From: Paragordius varius
Lineage: Eukaryota > Nematomorpha
DNA: 64,000 bases
Assembly (NCBI GenBank): GCA_964247055.1
Contig: OZ176050.1
Location: 9,176,001-9,240,000 of the forward strand
Direction of reading: 5' to 3'
The translations under genes were made by a program, and so were the position numbers. Of this stretch, positions 51,746-62,547 are shown piece by piece (within the stretch, counting starts at the first letter, position 1; the number at the start of each line of letters is the position of its first letter). The notes below the pieces were generated by a model, which ran no database searches, was not told the origin of the DNA, and was given only the letters and a program-made list of their open reading frames with translations.

Positions 51746-52879
51746 TTTGGATTTGAATGGGTCTACCGTTTTTCCTGTACAAGATCACAAAGCCAGCATT
51801 TTCCATTTTTATAAATATATAGATGAGGATAAATAATGTATTAATATCCATATATCTTTTAACATGCTATGCATATGATAGATACTCCTTACTCAGCATC
51901 TATCATCAAAGAAACGCTTGACTAAAATTTTTGCCTTTTAACAGGCAATACGAAAAATCTTTCTCGAATTTTTACAGTCTCATACCGTGGACAAAAAAAT
52001 ACAATCAAAAAAATATTTTTGTGGACTTTGTTTTTTTTGAAAAAAATGGCATTTTACGGGGGTAGCGGGTAAAAAGAGGGCCTAAATCAAAAAAGTGACT
52101 CGACTATGTTCAGCGCGATCAAAAATAAGTAAACAAAATTCATATTTGAAATTGAATGGTCCAACACGTTCTCCAAAAAATTGACTTAACCCATTTTTCA
52201 CACGGGGTGGGCCCGAACTGGGGACCTAATTCCAAAAAAGGGCGAAGCTATTGTCGGGGCATTCATTAATGATTATATTTTTTCGATATTTGGATTTGAT
52301 TGGGATCACCGGTTTTCCGGAAACAGTTCACAAAGTTATATGAAAAATCAGTTTTTAGCGGGTAGCTCCTTACCCAGCAGCTATCATCAAATAAACGGTG
52401 GACTAAAATTTTTGCCTTTTAACAGGGAATACATGGAATCTTTATTGAATTTTTACGGTCTCATACCTAGGGCGAAAAATCGATTTAGAAAATTATTTTT
52501 GTGGACTTTGTTTTTTGAAAAAAATGGCATTTTACGGGGGGAGCGGGTAAAAAGAGGGCCTAAATCAAAAAAGTGGCTCGACTATGTTCGGCGCAATCGA
52601 AAATAAGTAAACAAAAATTATATTTGAAATTGAATGGTCCAACACGTTCTCCGGAAAATTGTCTCAAAAACACGATTTTGTGGACTTCTGTTTTCAAAAA
52701 AACCCGTTTTTCATACGGGGTGGGCCCGAACTGGGGGCCTATTTCAAAAAAAGGGCGAAGCTATTGTCGGGACATTTATTAATGATTATATTTTTTCGAT
52801 ATTTCGATTTGATTGGGTCTACCGGTTTTCCTGTACCAGATCACAAAGCCAGCATTTTCCATTTTTATAAATATATAGA

Positions 52880-52954
52880 CTAGCGTGAATCTCGTGCTGC
52901 TACGCAGCCCGAGGAAGTCCTTCGGACTTCTGGGGGGGGGGGGGGGAGTTCGAA
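52880..52954 (-). repeat. Helitron-like 3' end module, internal copy
   Basis: The same module with perfect hairpin stems and a 15-base G run (52,932-52,946). It is joined on its CTAG side to a 5' TC end with no intervening base. Confidence 0.65.
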
Positions 52955-55029
52955 TGCTATACATATGATAGATACTCCTTACTCAGCATCTATCATCAAG
53001 GAAACGCTTGACTTAAATTTTTGCCTTTTAACAGGCAATACGAAAAATCTTTCTCGAATTTTTACAGTCTCATACCATGGGCAAAAAAATACAATCAAAA
53101 AATATTTTTGTGGACTTTGTTTTTTTTTGAAAAAAATGGCATTTTACGGGGGGAGCGGGTAAAAAGAGGGCCTAAATCAAAAAAGTGACTCGACTATGTT
53201 CGGCGCAATCGAAAATAAGTAAACAAAAATCATATTTGAAATTGAATGGTCCAACACGTTCTCCAAAAAATTGACTTAACCCATGTTTCACAGGGGGTGG
53301 GCCCAAACTGGGGACCTAATTCCAAAAAAAGGGCGAAGCTATTGTCGGGGCATTCATTAATGATTAAATTTTTTCGATGTTTGGATTTGATTGGGTTCAC
53401 AGGTTTTCCGGAAACAGATCACAAAGTTATATGAAAAATCAGTTTTTAGCGGGTAGCTCCTTACCCAGCAGCTATCATCAAATAAACGGTAGACTAAAAT
53501 TTTTGCCTTTTAACAGGGAATACGTAAAATCCATATAGAATTTTTACGGTCTCATACCTAGGGCGAAAAATCGATTTAAAAAATTATTTTTGTGGACTTT
53601 GCTTTTTGAAAAAAATGACATTTTACGGGGGGAGCGGGTAAAAAGAGGGCCTAAATCAAAAAAGTGGCTCGGCTATGTTCGGCGCAATCGAAAATAAGTA
53701 AACAATAATCATATTTGAAATTGAATGGTCCAACACGTTCTCCGGAAAATTGTCTCAAAAACACGATTTTGTGGACTTGTGTTTTTTAAAAAAACCCGTT
53801 TTTCATACGGGGTGGGCCCGAACTGGGGGCCTATTTCAAAAAAAGGGCGAAGCTATTGTCGGGACATTTATTAATGATTATATTTTTTCGATATTTGGAT
53901 TTGATTGGGTCTACCGGTTTTCCTGTACCAGATCACAAAGCCAGCATTTTCCATTTTTATAAATATATAGATGAGGATAAATAATGTATTAATATCCATA
54001 TATCTTTTAACATGCTATACATATGATAGATACTCCTTACTCAGCAGTTATCATCAAAGAAACGCTTGACTAAAATTTTTTTCTTTTAACAGGCAATACG
54101 AAAAAACCTTCTCGAATTTTTAGAGTCTCATACCGTGGACAAAAAAATACAATCAAAAAAATATTTTTGTGGACTTTGTTTTTTTTGAAAAAAATGGCAT
54201 TTTACGGGGGGAGCGGGTAAAAAGAGGGCCTAAATCAAAAAAGTGACTCGACTATGTTCGGCGCAATCGAAAATAAGTAAACAAAAATCATATTTGAAAT
54301 TGAATGGTCCAACACGTTCTCCAAAAAATTGACTTAACCCATGTTTCACAGGGGGTGGGCCCAAACTGGGGACCTAATTCCAAAAAAAGGGCGAAGCTAT
54401 TGTCGGGGCATTCATTAATGATTAAATTTTTTCGATGTTTGGATTTGATTGGGTTCACAGGTTTTCCGGAAACAGATCACAAAGTTATATGAAAAATCAG
54501 TTTTTAGCGGGTAGCTCCTTACCCAGCAGCTATCATCAAATAAACGGTAGACTAAAATTTTTGCCTTTTAACAGGGAATACGTAAAATCCATATAGAATT
54601 TTTACGGTCTCATACCTAGGGCGAAAAATCGATTTAAAAAATTATTTTTGTGGACTTTGCTTTTTGAAAAAAATGACATTTTACGGGGGGAGCGGGTAAA
54701 AAGAGGGCCTAAATCAAAAAAGTGGCTCGGCTATGTTCGGCGCAATCGAAAATAAGTAAACAATAATCATATTTGAAATTGAATGGTCCAACACGTTCTC
54801 CGGAAAATTGTCTCAAAGACACGATTTTTGTGGACTTCTGTTTTTTAAAAAAACCCGTTTTTCATACGGGGTGGGCCCGAACTGGGGGCCTATTTCAAAA
54901 AAAGGGCGAAGCTATTGTCGGGACATTTATTAATGATTATATTTTTTCGATATTTGGATTTGATTGGGTCTACCGGTTTTCCTGTACCAGATCACAAAGC
55001 CACATTTTCCATTTTTATAAATATATAGA

Positions 55030-57017
55030 TTAACCATTTAAATGTAGCGTAGAATAGAAAATAATTTTAGCAATAATTGGAAATAATAAATCGCATGTTT
55101 TCCTCTATCTGCGATTCTTTTTTCTTTCAGATAACTATAATATCCACAATATCTTTTATTTTTAATACCTCTTCAAAACTGTCATCATTCTTTCAAAAAA
55201 TGTCCCATGTTTAACAAAACTGACAGATTCTAATAAAATTGATTAATGTATCTAGGAATTCTCATTTTATTATAATGGGAATCGGCGTTTTAGCTGACCT
55301 AAGATCACCTGATTTTGCCATGCATCAGTTAATAATAATCTTTAGCTATAAGTAAATATCGCCCTTAAAATATTTAAACACTTTTTAAGATACTGGAATA
55401 TCTTATAATAAATTTTTAGGAAATGCTGAACTCGTGGTAAAATAATAGGACAGTGATTTTAAGGGCAAATTATCTCAATAAGGTGACGGGTTAAATATTA
55501 AAAACTATCTATATTTTATAATTTTAACATATTTTCAATTGGTTAACTTGAGTAAGTGTGATTGTATTGAATGTTTATCTTTTAGGTGGCTTGTTTCATA
55601 AATTTTGAGTGTAAATGATGAAAATAAATTCCGTAAAATTTTAATTGTATGGCTAAAAATTGACTCGGTATTTTTATCACCTTCAAGTGTAAACTTGCTG
55701 GCTTAACTAAATCTGGGCGTATTTTACCCGACCTTTATCTATATAAATAATGCTGACCATTTCTATCACACAAAATTTGATTTAAATTTTCTTTCGTCTT
55801 CAAATTTATGTTAAATAAAAATGGTTTTTTTAAAATTCACCAAAATTTAAAATAAAAGATTCTTAAATCAAAATGAAGCGATAGCGTTCAGCATAATCGG
55901 TATAGAAAAAGTGTTTATGAATATATAAATCGTTGTTATACCGTTTCCATAATGCTTCCAATTGAAGTATGAACAAAATTTTGCTGAAATTAAATTATTG
56001 AAAAAGCGTAAAAAATAATTTTAGTTAGTAAATTTGACATTGTATTAAAAAGTTTTAGAAATCTTGGTTTTTGTGCGCTTATTTTAATAGAACTAGCCCA
56101 TTTTATAAAAGCGAAATAATTTGGGGATATCGGAGTACACATCAAAAAATAAACTCTTATTAGAAATATTGTTTTTTTATAGGGAGTTATTGATAAATTT
56201 CATTGTAATCTTTAAAGTTTAGCTTTAATTAAAAAAATGTGTATTTGTCCAAATTTTTTCAATTTGATATGGAGAATACAAAAGTGTAGAATCCTCTCTT
56301 AAATCGCTTGTAAGGGATAAACACAAAAACACCACGACAATCCTGCATTTTCCTATAAGAATATATATAATTTCATCAGGTGTTTTTTGTATTCATATGT
56401 AATCACTTGTGTTCAAACGTGTTTTGGAGCTATCCTGTATTAGAAGTTAAAAAACTGTAAAAAATATGCTTTTTTTCATCAGAGTGGTTGAAATGAGTTT
56501 CAACCATATTCACAATTTATTTACAAGTTTGCTCTATAATATAAAACTACCCCAAAATGTAATCATTTATAAAAAAATCAAATAATGATGTATTTAAATG
56601 AAAGACAAAACAAAAATTTTTATTAAATATATTATATATATATTTAATGAAGACAATATCCCCCCCAATTTTCGGCACTGTATATATTAGTGATACTCGA
56701 CCACCCCCAACGAGCTGCATGTAGCACTAAAAGTGCGTTTTTATGCCCTAAGTTATTGTTTTTTTGTTTTGAGTAAAATATCTGCAAATGTGTCAAACAG
56801 CTATAAAAAATTTCTCGGTATTATATGGTGCACTGCCCTTGAGACAAGATAAATATATTTTGCGCCCTTTTTAAATTTTTGGTTGCTACGACTAGTGTAT
56901 ATGATTCATATTAGTGTAAGAATATAAATAAAAATAATTGTTTCGAAATATAATTACATAATAAGTCCAAATTAAAAAATTTATTTGGATTTGCAGTGAG
57001 ACCGGACTATCGCTAAA
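55030..57017. other. AT-rich intergenic DNA upstream of the heat-shock factor gene
   Basis: No gene is seen. The interval contains a relative of the GAGAACTAGCCC family (from 56,088), a relative of the TTTGGAGCTGTCC family (from 56,410) and a segment from 56,735 to 56,890 that recurs at 60,205-60,345. The promoter of the HSF gene should lie near the right end. I saw no clear inverted nGAAn array. Confidence 0.5.
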
Positions 57018-57065
57018 ATGTTCATTAACTCGCCCATTTTTTCGTTCGACCAAATAATATTCTGA
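57018..57065 (+). other. uORF overlapping the HSF start codon
   Basis: ATG at 57,018 opens a 15-codon frame (MFINSPIFSFDQIIF) that ends in TGA at 57,063-57,065. The last base of this stop is the first base of the HSF ATG (TGATG), an arrangement known to allow termination and reinitiation. Whether the transcript includes it is not known. Confidence 0.4.
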
Positions 57066-60000
57066 TGACTGCGACTATACCAGCCTTTGTTGCTAAATTA
57101 TGGTCTTTGGTTGAAGATGCGAAAACAAATCAGTTTATTACATGGAGCGAGGTTTAATTTATATAATTTATTTTAGAACGGCAATAGTTTTATGGTTTAT
57201 AATTCCACCATATTCTCCAAACTTATTTTACCTAGATATTTTAAGCATAATAACATGACTAGCTTTATCAGACAACTCAATATGTGTAAGATAATTTTAT
57301 TTATATTATAAGATGGATTTCGAAAAATTGCAAATATCGATCAAGGAAGTCTGAATTCTGCCAATGAAGATTTGGAATTTTTTCATCCATATTTTGTGAA
57401 AGGACAGCCATCACTTCTTCTAAATATAAAACGGAAAGTATTTTTGTTTATAATTGTCTATTTAGACTTTGCCGGAAAATAATCGTAATACCTCCCTCAA
57501 TTTAATAAGCGACATCACAGAAGTCAAAGAAAAACAATATGAAATTGACAATAAAATAGATGATATAAAGCGTGAAAACACAGCTCTCTGGGATGAGGTT
57601 TTATACCTGCGACAAAAATACAATAAACAACAATTAGTCATTAAAAAGGTTAACATTAATATTTATTAAATATTAGTTAATCCAATTTCTTCTAGCCATG
57701 ATAACACCTTACGGTAACATAAAAGTCAAACCCAAAATGCCAATTTACATCAATAATTTATTTAACAATCCTCGTAATTTAAGAGCTGTGGAGAATGTAT
57801 CAAATAGCGAAACTGAATATCATAACAAACTCTGTGATGGAACAAAATCTATTTTATTAGGTATGTGTGCAGGTTAATCAATAATAGAACGTTTAATTTG
57901 TACAGCAAATATTGGTAAAAATCCAATATAATGTTACAAAAGTTTAATATTAAATAATTAATATAAAGTGTTTTAACACTTCCTTTATACCCTAGAGACA
58001 TTAATAAATTTAAATATCTTAAAATATTCATCCGATCAAATTTTAGAATAGGCTTTGTTTGACCTTTTAGGCGCATGACATTGTAATAACTTCATCTCAT
58101 TTTTCTCTGCTTTTCGCTAATACACAAGGCAAGTATAGGTTTATTATGTCTAAAATATAAAAATAAATAACTTAAAAAGCTTTTACAAGCTGTATTTTAC
58201 CGGAAAACTTTGGATATTTATTAAATTAAATACGACTTTGCTTCAATCGTGTTATAGAGCTACCCAAATTCGAGACTATAGAAGTTTAAAAATTTTAAGT
58301 TATTTTATCTGATTCATTGGAAGAGGGTTTGATAATTAAATTTTAATTACAACTTATAAATCAGTAGTTTGCTTCTTTGAGCGGGGTAAAAAACTACCTC
58401 AAAATCGCGTACAAAAAATGAAAATATAATGAATTGTTAGAATGTTGTAGTAACAAAGTTTTGATCAGCGCATAAAATTGTTTTTTTAATAATTCCTTGT
58501 TATTTTGATTTACCAAGAAAGTTATATCGCCTAAATAAAATTAACTCTTTTATATAACATTAAAAAATGGAAATTTTAGTCCTTTAATTTAGCTTTAGAA
58601 TGAAATAAGTGACTAAACTAGTTTAAATTACACTTTTGAATTCATTTTTTCAATTAATTTCTGATTATAAGTTTGCACTTCAAGAATAATATATTAATAA
58701 AAAAGTTAATTTGTTTTCATTGTGCAATAAACCTTTTATCCTTACAGTTTCATAAATATATAATTTTATATAACGTTAATTATGTAGAAGGACATCAAGA
58801 AAGCCATCCCAAAAAATTAAAGATCAATGTATCACAAGTTGATCAAAATGACACCATGCAGTTGTTGGAGCCTGCTCAACAATTATTGTTGGATCAAATT
58901 ATGAGTCAACAATCACCCTCAATGGAAATTGAAGTAAATACCGAACACGATGATAATGCTGACCAGCCTACGCAAAAGGAGGATTTATTAAATTTAATAA
59001 CCACAAATATTCTCCCTTCATTAAACAAATCTAATATGGATAACATGAATAATGCACCAATATCTAAAAAATATAAAAGAGTAAATGATTACAATAATGA
59101 ATCGGATCTTAATATGTTTGATGATTTTGATATCCCGGCCGCACTCAAGGATCATGTCACATTTTCGATTAACCCTAAAACGGAGCATTATAATGATAAA
59201 AATATGGAGGAAGAAAGTTGTTCACTTTACAATTGTCCAGATGGTATGTATAATATTTTTAATTTAAAAATTGGTTTCAACCACTATGGGTTTCATAAAA
59301 TTTTTATCTATAAATTTGTTGGAAATTTTATTGGGGATAAATGTAATTCGTACAAAAATTATGCAAAGAACTTATAGACTAAACTTTTTAGACATATTTG
59401 ATTATCTATTCTATGATAAAGCACTATGATGTTATTTGAAAAAAACTCAGACTAGCTTAATACGTTTTATACCATTTTTTATTTTTTTCGAAAAAAATAT
59501 AAAAATATAGGCCTTTACGATCAAATATTTCCTATTTTAATCGTTATTAGTTTCATTCCCTTTTTATCAGTTTATAAAATTTAATATGTAATACAGAAGC
59601 TAAGATTAGCAAATAGGTGGAAATAATTAACAATTTATATCGAAATTATCTCTAGTTTGGTACAAATAAAGTTTTATTCCTTTTTTATATTGTTTATCAA
59701 TAATTTAATATACAGAAGCCAACAGGTTTAACAAACAAGTGGATCCAACAGTTAACAACAATTATATAATGAATCCTTTGGCCCTTACCCCTTCTATGGT
59801 GGTGGAAGGAAGTGGTTTTGATTTCGATGACGTTTATGATCAAATTTATGATTGGCTCGATTTTGATCAACCTACCGCTATTAATAAAAACAACGGGAAT
59901 GCCATGATGAATAGTATTCAAACACCGAATACATACAATGATGAAAGATCGCTCATATCATCTAATAGCACTAATCTCAAAGATCTTGTGGGCAAGGGTG

Positions 60001-60674
60001 GGCTTTCATTAGATGCTAGTTTGCTAGTCGATTTGGTATGATAGATAATAACTATATTATATAAAATTAACTCATATCAGTCTGAGTGAGTTTAATTCAT
60101 ATAAAGACTGGGTATGAATGCCATCACGAACATGATTATCACCGTTTTCAAAAATGGTCGAAATCATGCCATACAAAATAAAAATAAGATTGGTTTATAT
60201 ACAACAAGGGCTCTAAATTTATTTTAAATAATTGCAAATTTATCAAACAGCTATGAAATTTTTATCGATTTTATATAGTGCACGGTCCTTTAGACAAGAT
60301 AAATAATTTTGCGACACTCTAAAATTTTTTGGTGAGTACCTATAACTTAAAATTAAGGTAAAAAATGTTTAAATTTAATATCCTTGATTATTATTACACT
60401 TAATTAATTGATCGATTATTTTTAATTTGTTGGATACATTTGTTTTTGGTTAAAAATGGCTAGACCGTGATTGACTGCTTTTAACCCTTAGTTAAATTAT
60501 TTTTGGCCTAATACCTATTATGTGTAAATAATATCCTATATCTGCCTTTAGATGCGAAATATTGAAAATAACGATTTGGATTACTCAAATTTAATGTCAT
60601 CCAAACTTGATGAAAACAGAGAAGAAAAAGCAACACAAATCGCAAAAGTCACACCTAAAAATATTAACTCTTAA
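57065..60674 (+). CDS. HSF1: Heat-shock transcription factor (HSF1-like)
   Basis: This protein binds heat-shock elements as a trimer and drives chaperone genes in the nucleus. There are eight exons: 57065-57151, 57177-57285, 57313-57437, 57466-57648, 57677-57860, 58788-59243, 59716-60035 and 60552-60674, summing to 529 codons with the stop. Residues 5-107 are the winged-helix DNA-binding domain: [12 protein letters not shown], then [20 protein letters not shown], then NIKRK. HR-A/B, the trimerising coiled coil (about 115-190), has [20 protein letters not shown] and runs through LIQFL into KPKMPI, as in animal HSFs. Near the C-terminus [12 protein letters not shown] matches the HR-C of vertebrate HSF1 (GFSVDTSALLDL). 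The middle is acidic and Asn-rich. The first four introns are 25 to 28 nt, the others 927, 472 and 516 nt. The start was chosen by the domain edge. Confidence 0.95.
57152..57676 (+). other. HSF1: Four micro-introns of 25, 27, 28 and 28 nt in HSF
   Basis: The introns are 57152-57176 (25), 57286-57312 (27), 57438-57465 (28) and 57649-57676 (28). All begin GT (GTTTAA, GTAAGA, GTATTT, GTTAAC) and end AG. Each junction lies inside a conserved motif, so the splice is fixed by the protein: WSE/NGNSF, NMY/GFRK, IKRK/TLPE and IKK/LIQFL. Reading through any of them gives a stop. In the fourth, a second AG 19 nt downstream would give a stop in phase, so the nearer AG is used. Confidence 0.9.
58240..58400. 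repeat. HSF1: Relative of the TTTGGAGCTGTCC fold-back family in HSF intron 5
   Basis: Similarity in order to 47,566 and 56,410: ATAGAGCTACCCAAATT, then GACTATAGAAGT, then GGGTAAAAAACTACC. It is part of the 927-nt intron and may explain why that intron is long. Confidence 0.45.
60205..60345. repeat. HSF1: Dispersed repeat in HSF intron 7
   Basis: Shares CAAACAGCTATGAAATTT, GTGCAC and AGACAAGATAAATA with 56,780-56,890 in the same order and spacing. A weaker relative is near 16,010. It sits in a 516-nt intron. Confidence 0.5.
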
Positions 60675-60744
60675 TTTCATCCCTACTAATCATATTACTA
60701 CATTCTGCAATATAAATTATAATAGTTTCTAGATTTAGTTGTGA

Positions 60745-60750
60745 AATAAA
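60745..60750 (+). terminator. Candidate polyadenylation signal of HSF
   Basis: AATAAA about 70 bp after the HSF stop and upstream of the CDK10 stop on the other strand. Confidence 0.5.
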
Positions 60751-60759
60751 TCTATAACA

Positions 60760-60765
60760 TTTATT
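60760..60765 (-). terminator. Candidate polyadenylation signal of CDK10
   Basis: AATAAA on the minus strand, seven bases past the CDK10 stop. It lies inside the likely 3' UTR of HSF. Confidence 0.4.
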
Positions 60766-60771
60766 AATATA

Positions 60772-62547
60772 TTATGTTTCTCGTAAATGCGGGAATGTTG
60801 GCATAAATTCAGGTTTACACGGGTAAGGACTTTCACGAAAGTATGGGCTTTCTAAGGCACTTGCAGCAGTTATTCTATAAAGTGTAAAAAATATTAGCTT
60901 TAATCAAAAATGGTTTGTTTATTGATGAATGAATGATATTGTATACCGTTTTTTGGGATCATAAGCTAATAATGAAAAGAGAAGGTTGATGCCGTTATCG
61001 GATAACCATTGAAACGTATTTTTAATGCTATTGTATTTTTGCTGTTTTAGTTCAAATTTTTTGATCATGGGTAATGTGCTAAACCCTTCCCATATTTTTT
61101 CATTCGGTGTTCCCAGTAAATCAATAATCAAGCTAATTTGCTGTAATTCAGATTTTCCTGGCAGCAGTGGCTTATGTAATAACAATTCGCCCAAAATACA
61201 TCCAGCGGCCCTAAATAAAAACACATACATCAAATTAAAACGATTACTTCTTCGAAATAATATAAAAAATATGGTACACATATTTTGAACGTATCGTATT
61301 CTCGATTTATTAGACAAATTATTTTTTATGCACAATGTTATTATTATTTCTTAAAACCACTATGCATTCTGTTTTAATAACCAGTCAAAAATTTTACACA
61401 AGTTATATAATGTGGTATAAAACTTTATACAAATTTCAAAATGCGAGTTTTTAAGAATCTTCTTATTAATGATATTTTAAACCAATTGGATGGATTAATT
61501 TATTTGTTGTGTTTAATTATAATGTAAAATGACTGGGTATGACCGTGAATTTATAACGGTGAGCCGGCTGTTAAATTTGTATAGGCCAAAAAACCCCATC
61601 AAAAAAATATTGTGAACCTTAAACCGGTTTCAAAATAATATAAAAATAAATGGTTATATTTCCGATGTAGTATAGTGACATTCATAGTGGTTTAAAGCTA
61701 TCAATAACTAATCCAATTAATTGTTAAATAATTAGGCATAAAAAGAAAAAACCAAATGTCAATCGCCGTTGTTTGAGCCTTTGAGCCAAACAAAAGTTCT
61801 GGTGCTCTATACCACATAGTAACCACGTTCGGTGTTAACAATGATTCAGGAGGATTGCCAAACTTGCGAGCTAGACCAAAATCAGCTAAATATTATTCAC
61901 ATAAATTAACCAATTTTTACGGATCCAAAATCATTCATTAAAAGGTTTGAAACTTTTATATCACGGTGCAAAATATATTTAGAGTGCAAATATTTAAGGC
62001 CATTTAACACTTGAATCATAATACATTTGACCTGATATATTTGTATGAAGTTATACCTGTGCCTCTGTAAAGGGCTTTTGCATATAATCCAATAAGCTTG
62101 CCAAATCTTGTTCACAATATTCCATAACTAAATATATACTCTGTAAACTATAAATCAAAAGTTTAACTTATCATAATTTTTCCCAATCGCTATATCATAA
62201 ATTTTAATTATATTTGGATGAGGGTCATCATCCTTAAAATAAAGAATAAAAAACCATGGACAAATGCAGCAGTAAAGATATTTCTCGCAAAGAAGTAAGG
62301 GGAATTTCTTTATCCGACAAATTTTCACTATTTGTTCGAATTTTTTTAAGTGCGACGATTTTCTGACTTTCCTTATCAAGAGCCTTATATACAACTCCAT
62401 ACGTCCCTTCGCCAAGTCTTTTTAATTTTTTATATTTTTCAATCGATTTACAATTATTATGCTTGAACTATAATTAAAAAATGCGATTACTAAAAAATTC
62501 TTATCTAACAAATATAATTTATTTGAAGAATCCTCCATATCTAACAT
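60772..62547 (-). CDS. CDK10: Cyclin-dependent kinase 10
   Basis: A cyclin-partnered Ser/Thr kinase of the CMGC group (partner cyclin M in mammals). There are eight exons: 62547-62491, 62467-62255, 62232-62168, 62147-62057, 62031-61911, 61885-61753, 61210-60947 and 60874-60772, giving 348 residues (human about 360). The Gly loop GEGTYG is at 38-43 and the ATP lysine in VALKK at 60. The cyclin-contact helix reads PLTSLRE (75-81), as in the CDK10/CDK11 group. [12 protein letters not shown] follows. The catalytic loop [10 protein letters not shown] has Asp166, and DFG is at 184-186. The T-loop Thr200 lies before [12 protein letters not shown]. The C-terminal [19 protein letters not shown] is diagnostic for CDK10. 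The first five introns are 20 to 25 nt, the last two 542 and 72 nt. All catalytic residues are intact. A second in-frame ATG at 62,538 is a possible start. Confidence 0.95.
61886..62490 (-). other. CDK10: Five micro-introns of 20 to 25 nt in CDK10
   Basis: The introns are 62468-62490 (23 nt, GTAATC), 62233-62254 (22 nt, GTTTTT), 62148-62167 (20 nt, GTTAAA), 62032-62056 (25 nt, GTATAA) and 61886-61910 (25 nt, GTTAAT). All end in AG. The junctions fall in conserved sequence: [21 protein letters not shown] and VKI/ADFG. None is a multiple of three, so read-through breaks the frame. The 20-nt intron leaves almost no room between the donor site and the AG. Confidence 0.9.

Larger units (their letters stand above)
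51677..55029 (-). mobile_element. Helitron-like non-autonomous tandem array
   Basis: Read on the minus strand, the array starts with TCTATATATTT at 55,029 directly after an A and ends in CACGCTAG at 51,677 directly before a T, as expected for Helitron insertion between A and T. About 12 nt before CTAG is a compact GC-rich hairpin (GCTGC, TAC, GCAGC), preceded by a second one (GAAGTCC, TTC, GGACTTC). The same 3' end occurs at 52,880, where CTAG is followed at once by TCTATATATTT, the next 5' end. 5'-like ends lie at 55,029, 53,971, 52,879 and 51,823, giving a period of 1,056 to 1,092 bp. Each period holds two related sub-units of about 480 to 600 bp (anchor GGTCCAACACGTTCTCC). No Rep/helicase frame is present. 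Confidence 0.65.

Noticed and set aside
52340-55033. Repeated small open frames of 60 to 88 codons in the tandem array
   Set aside because: They recur only because the array unit recurs, differ in frame between sub-units and show no motif. They are shadows of the Helitron-like array.
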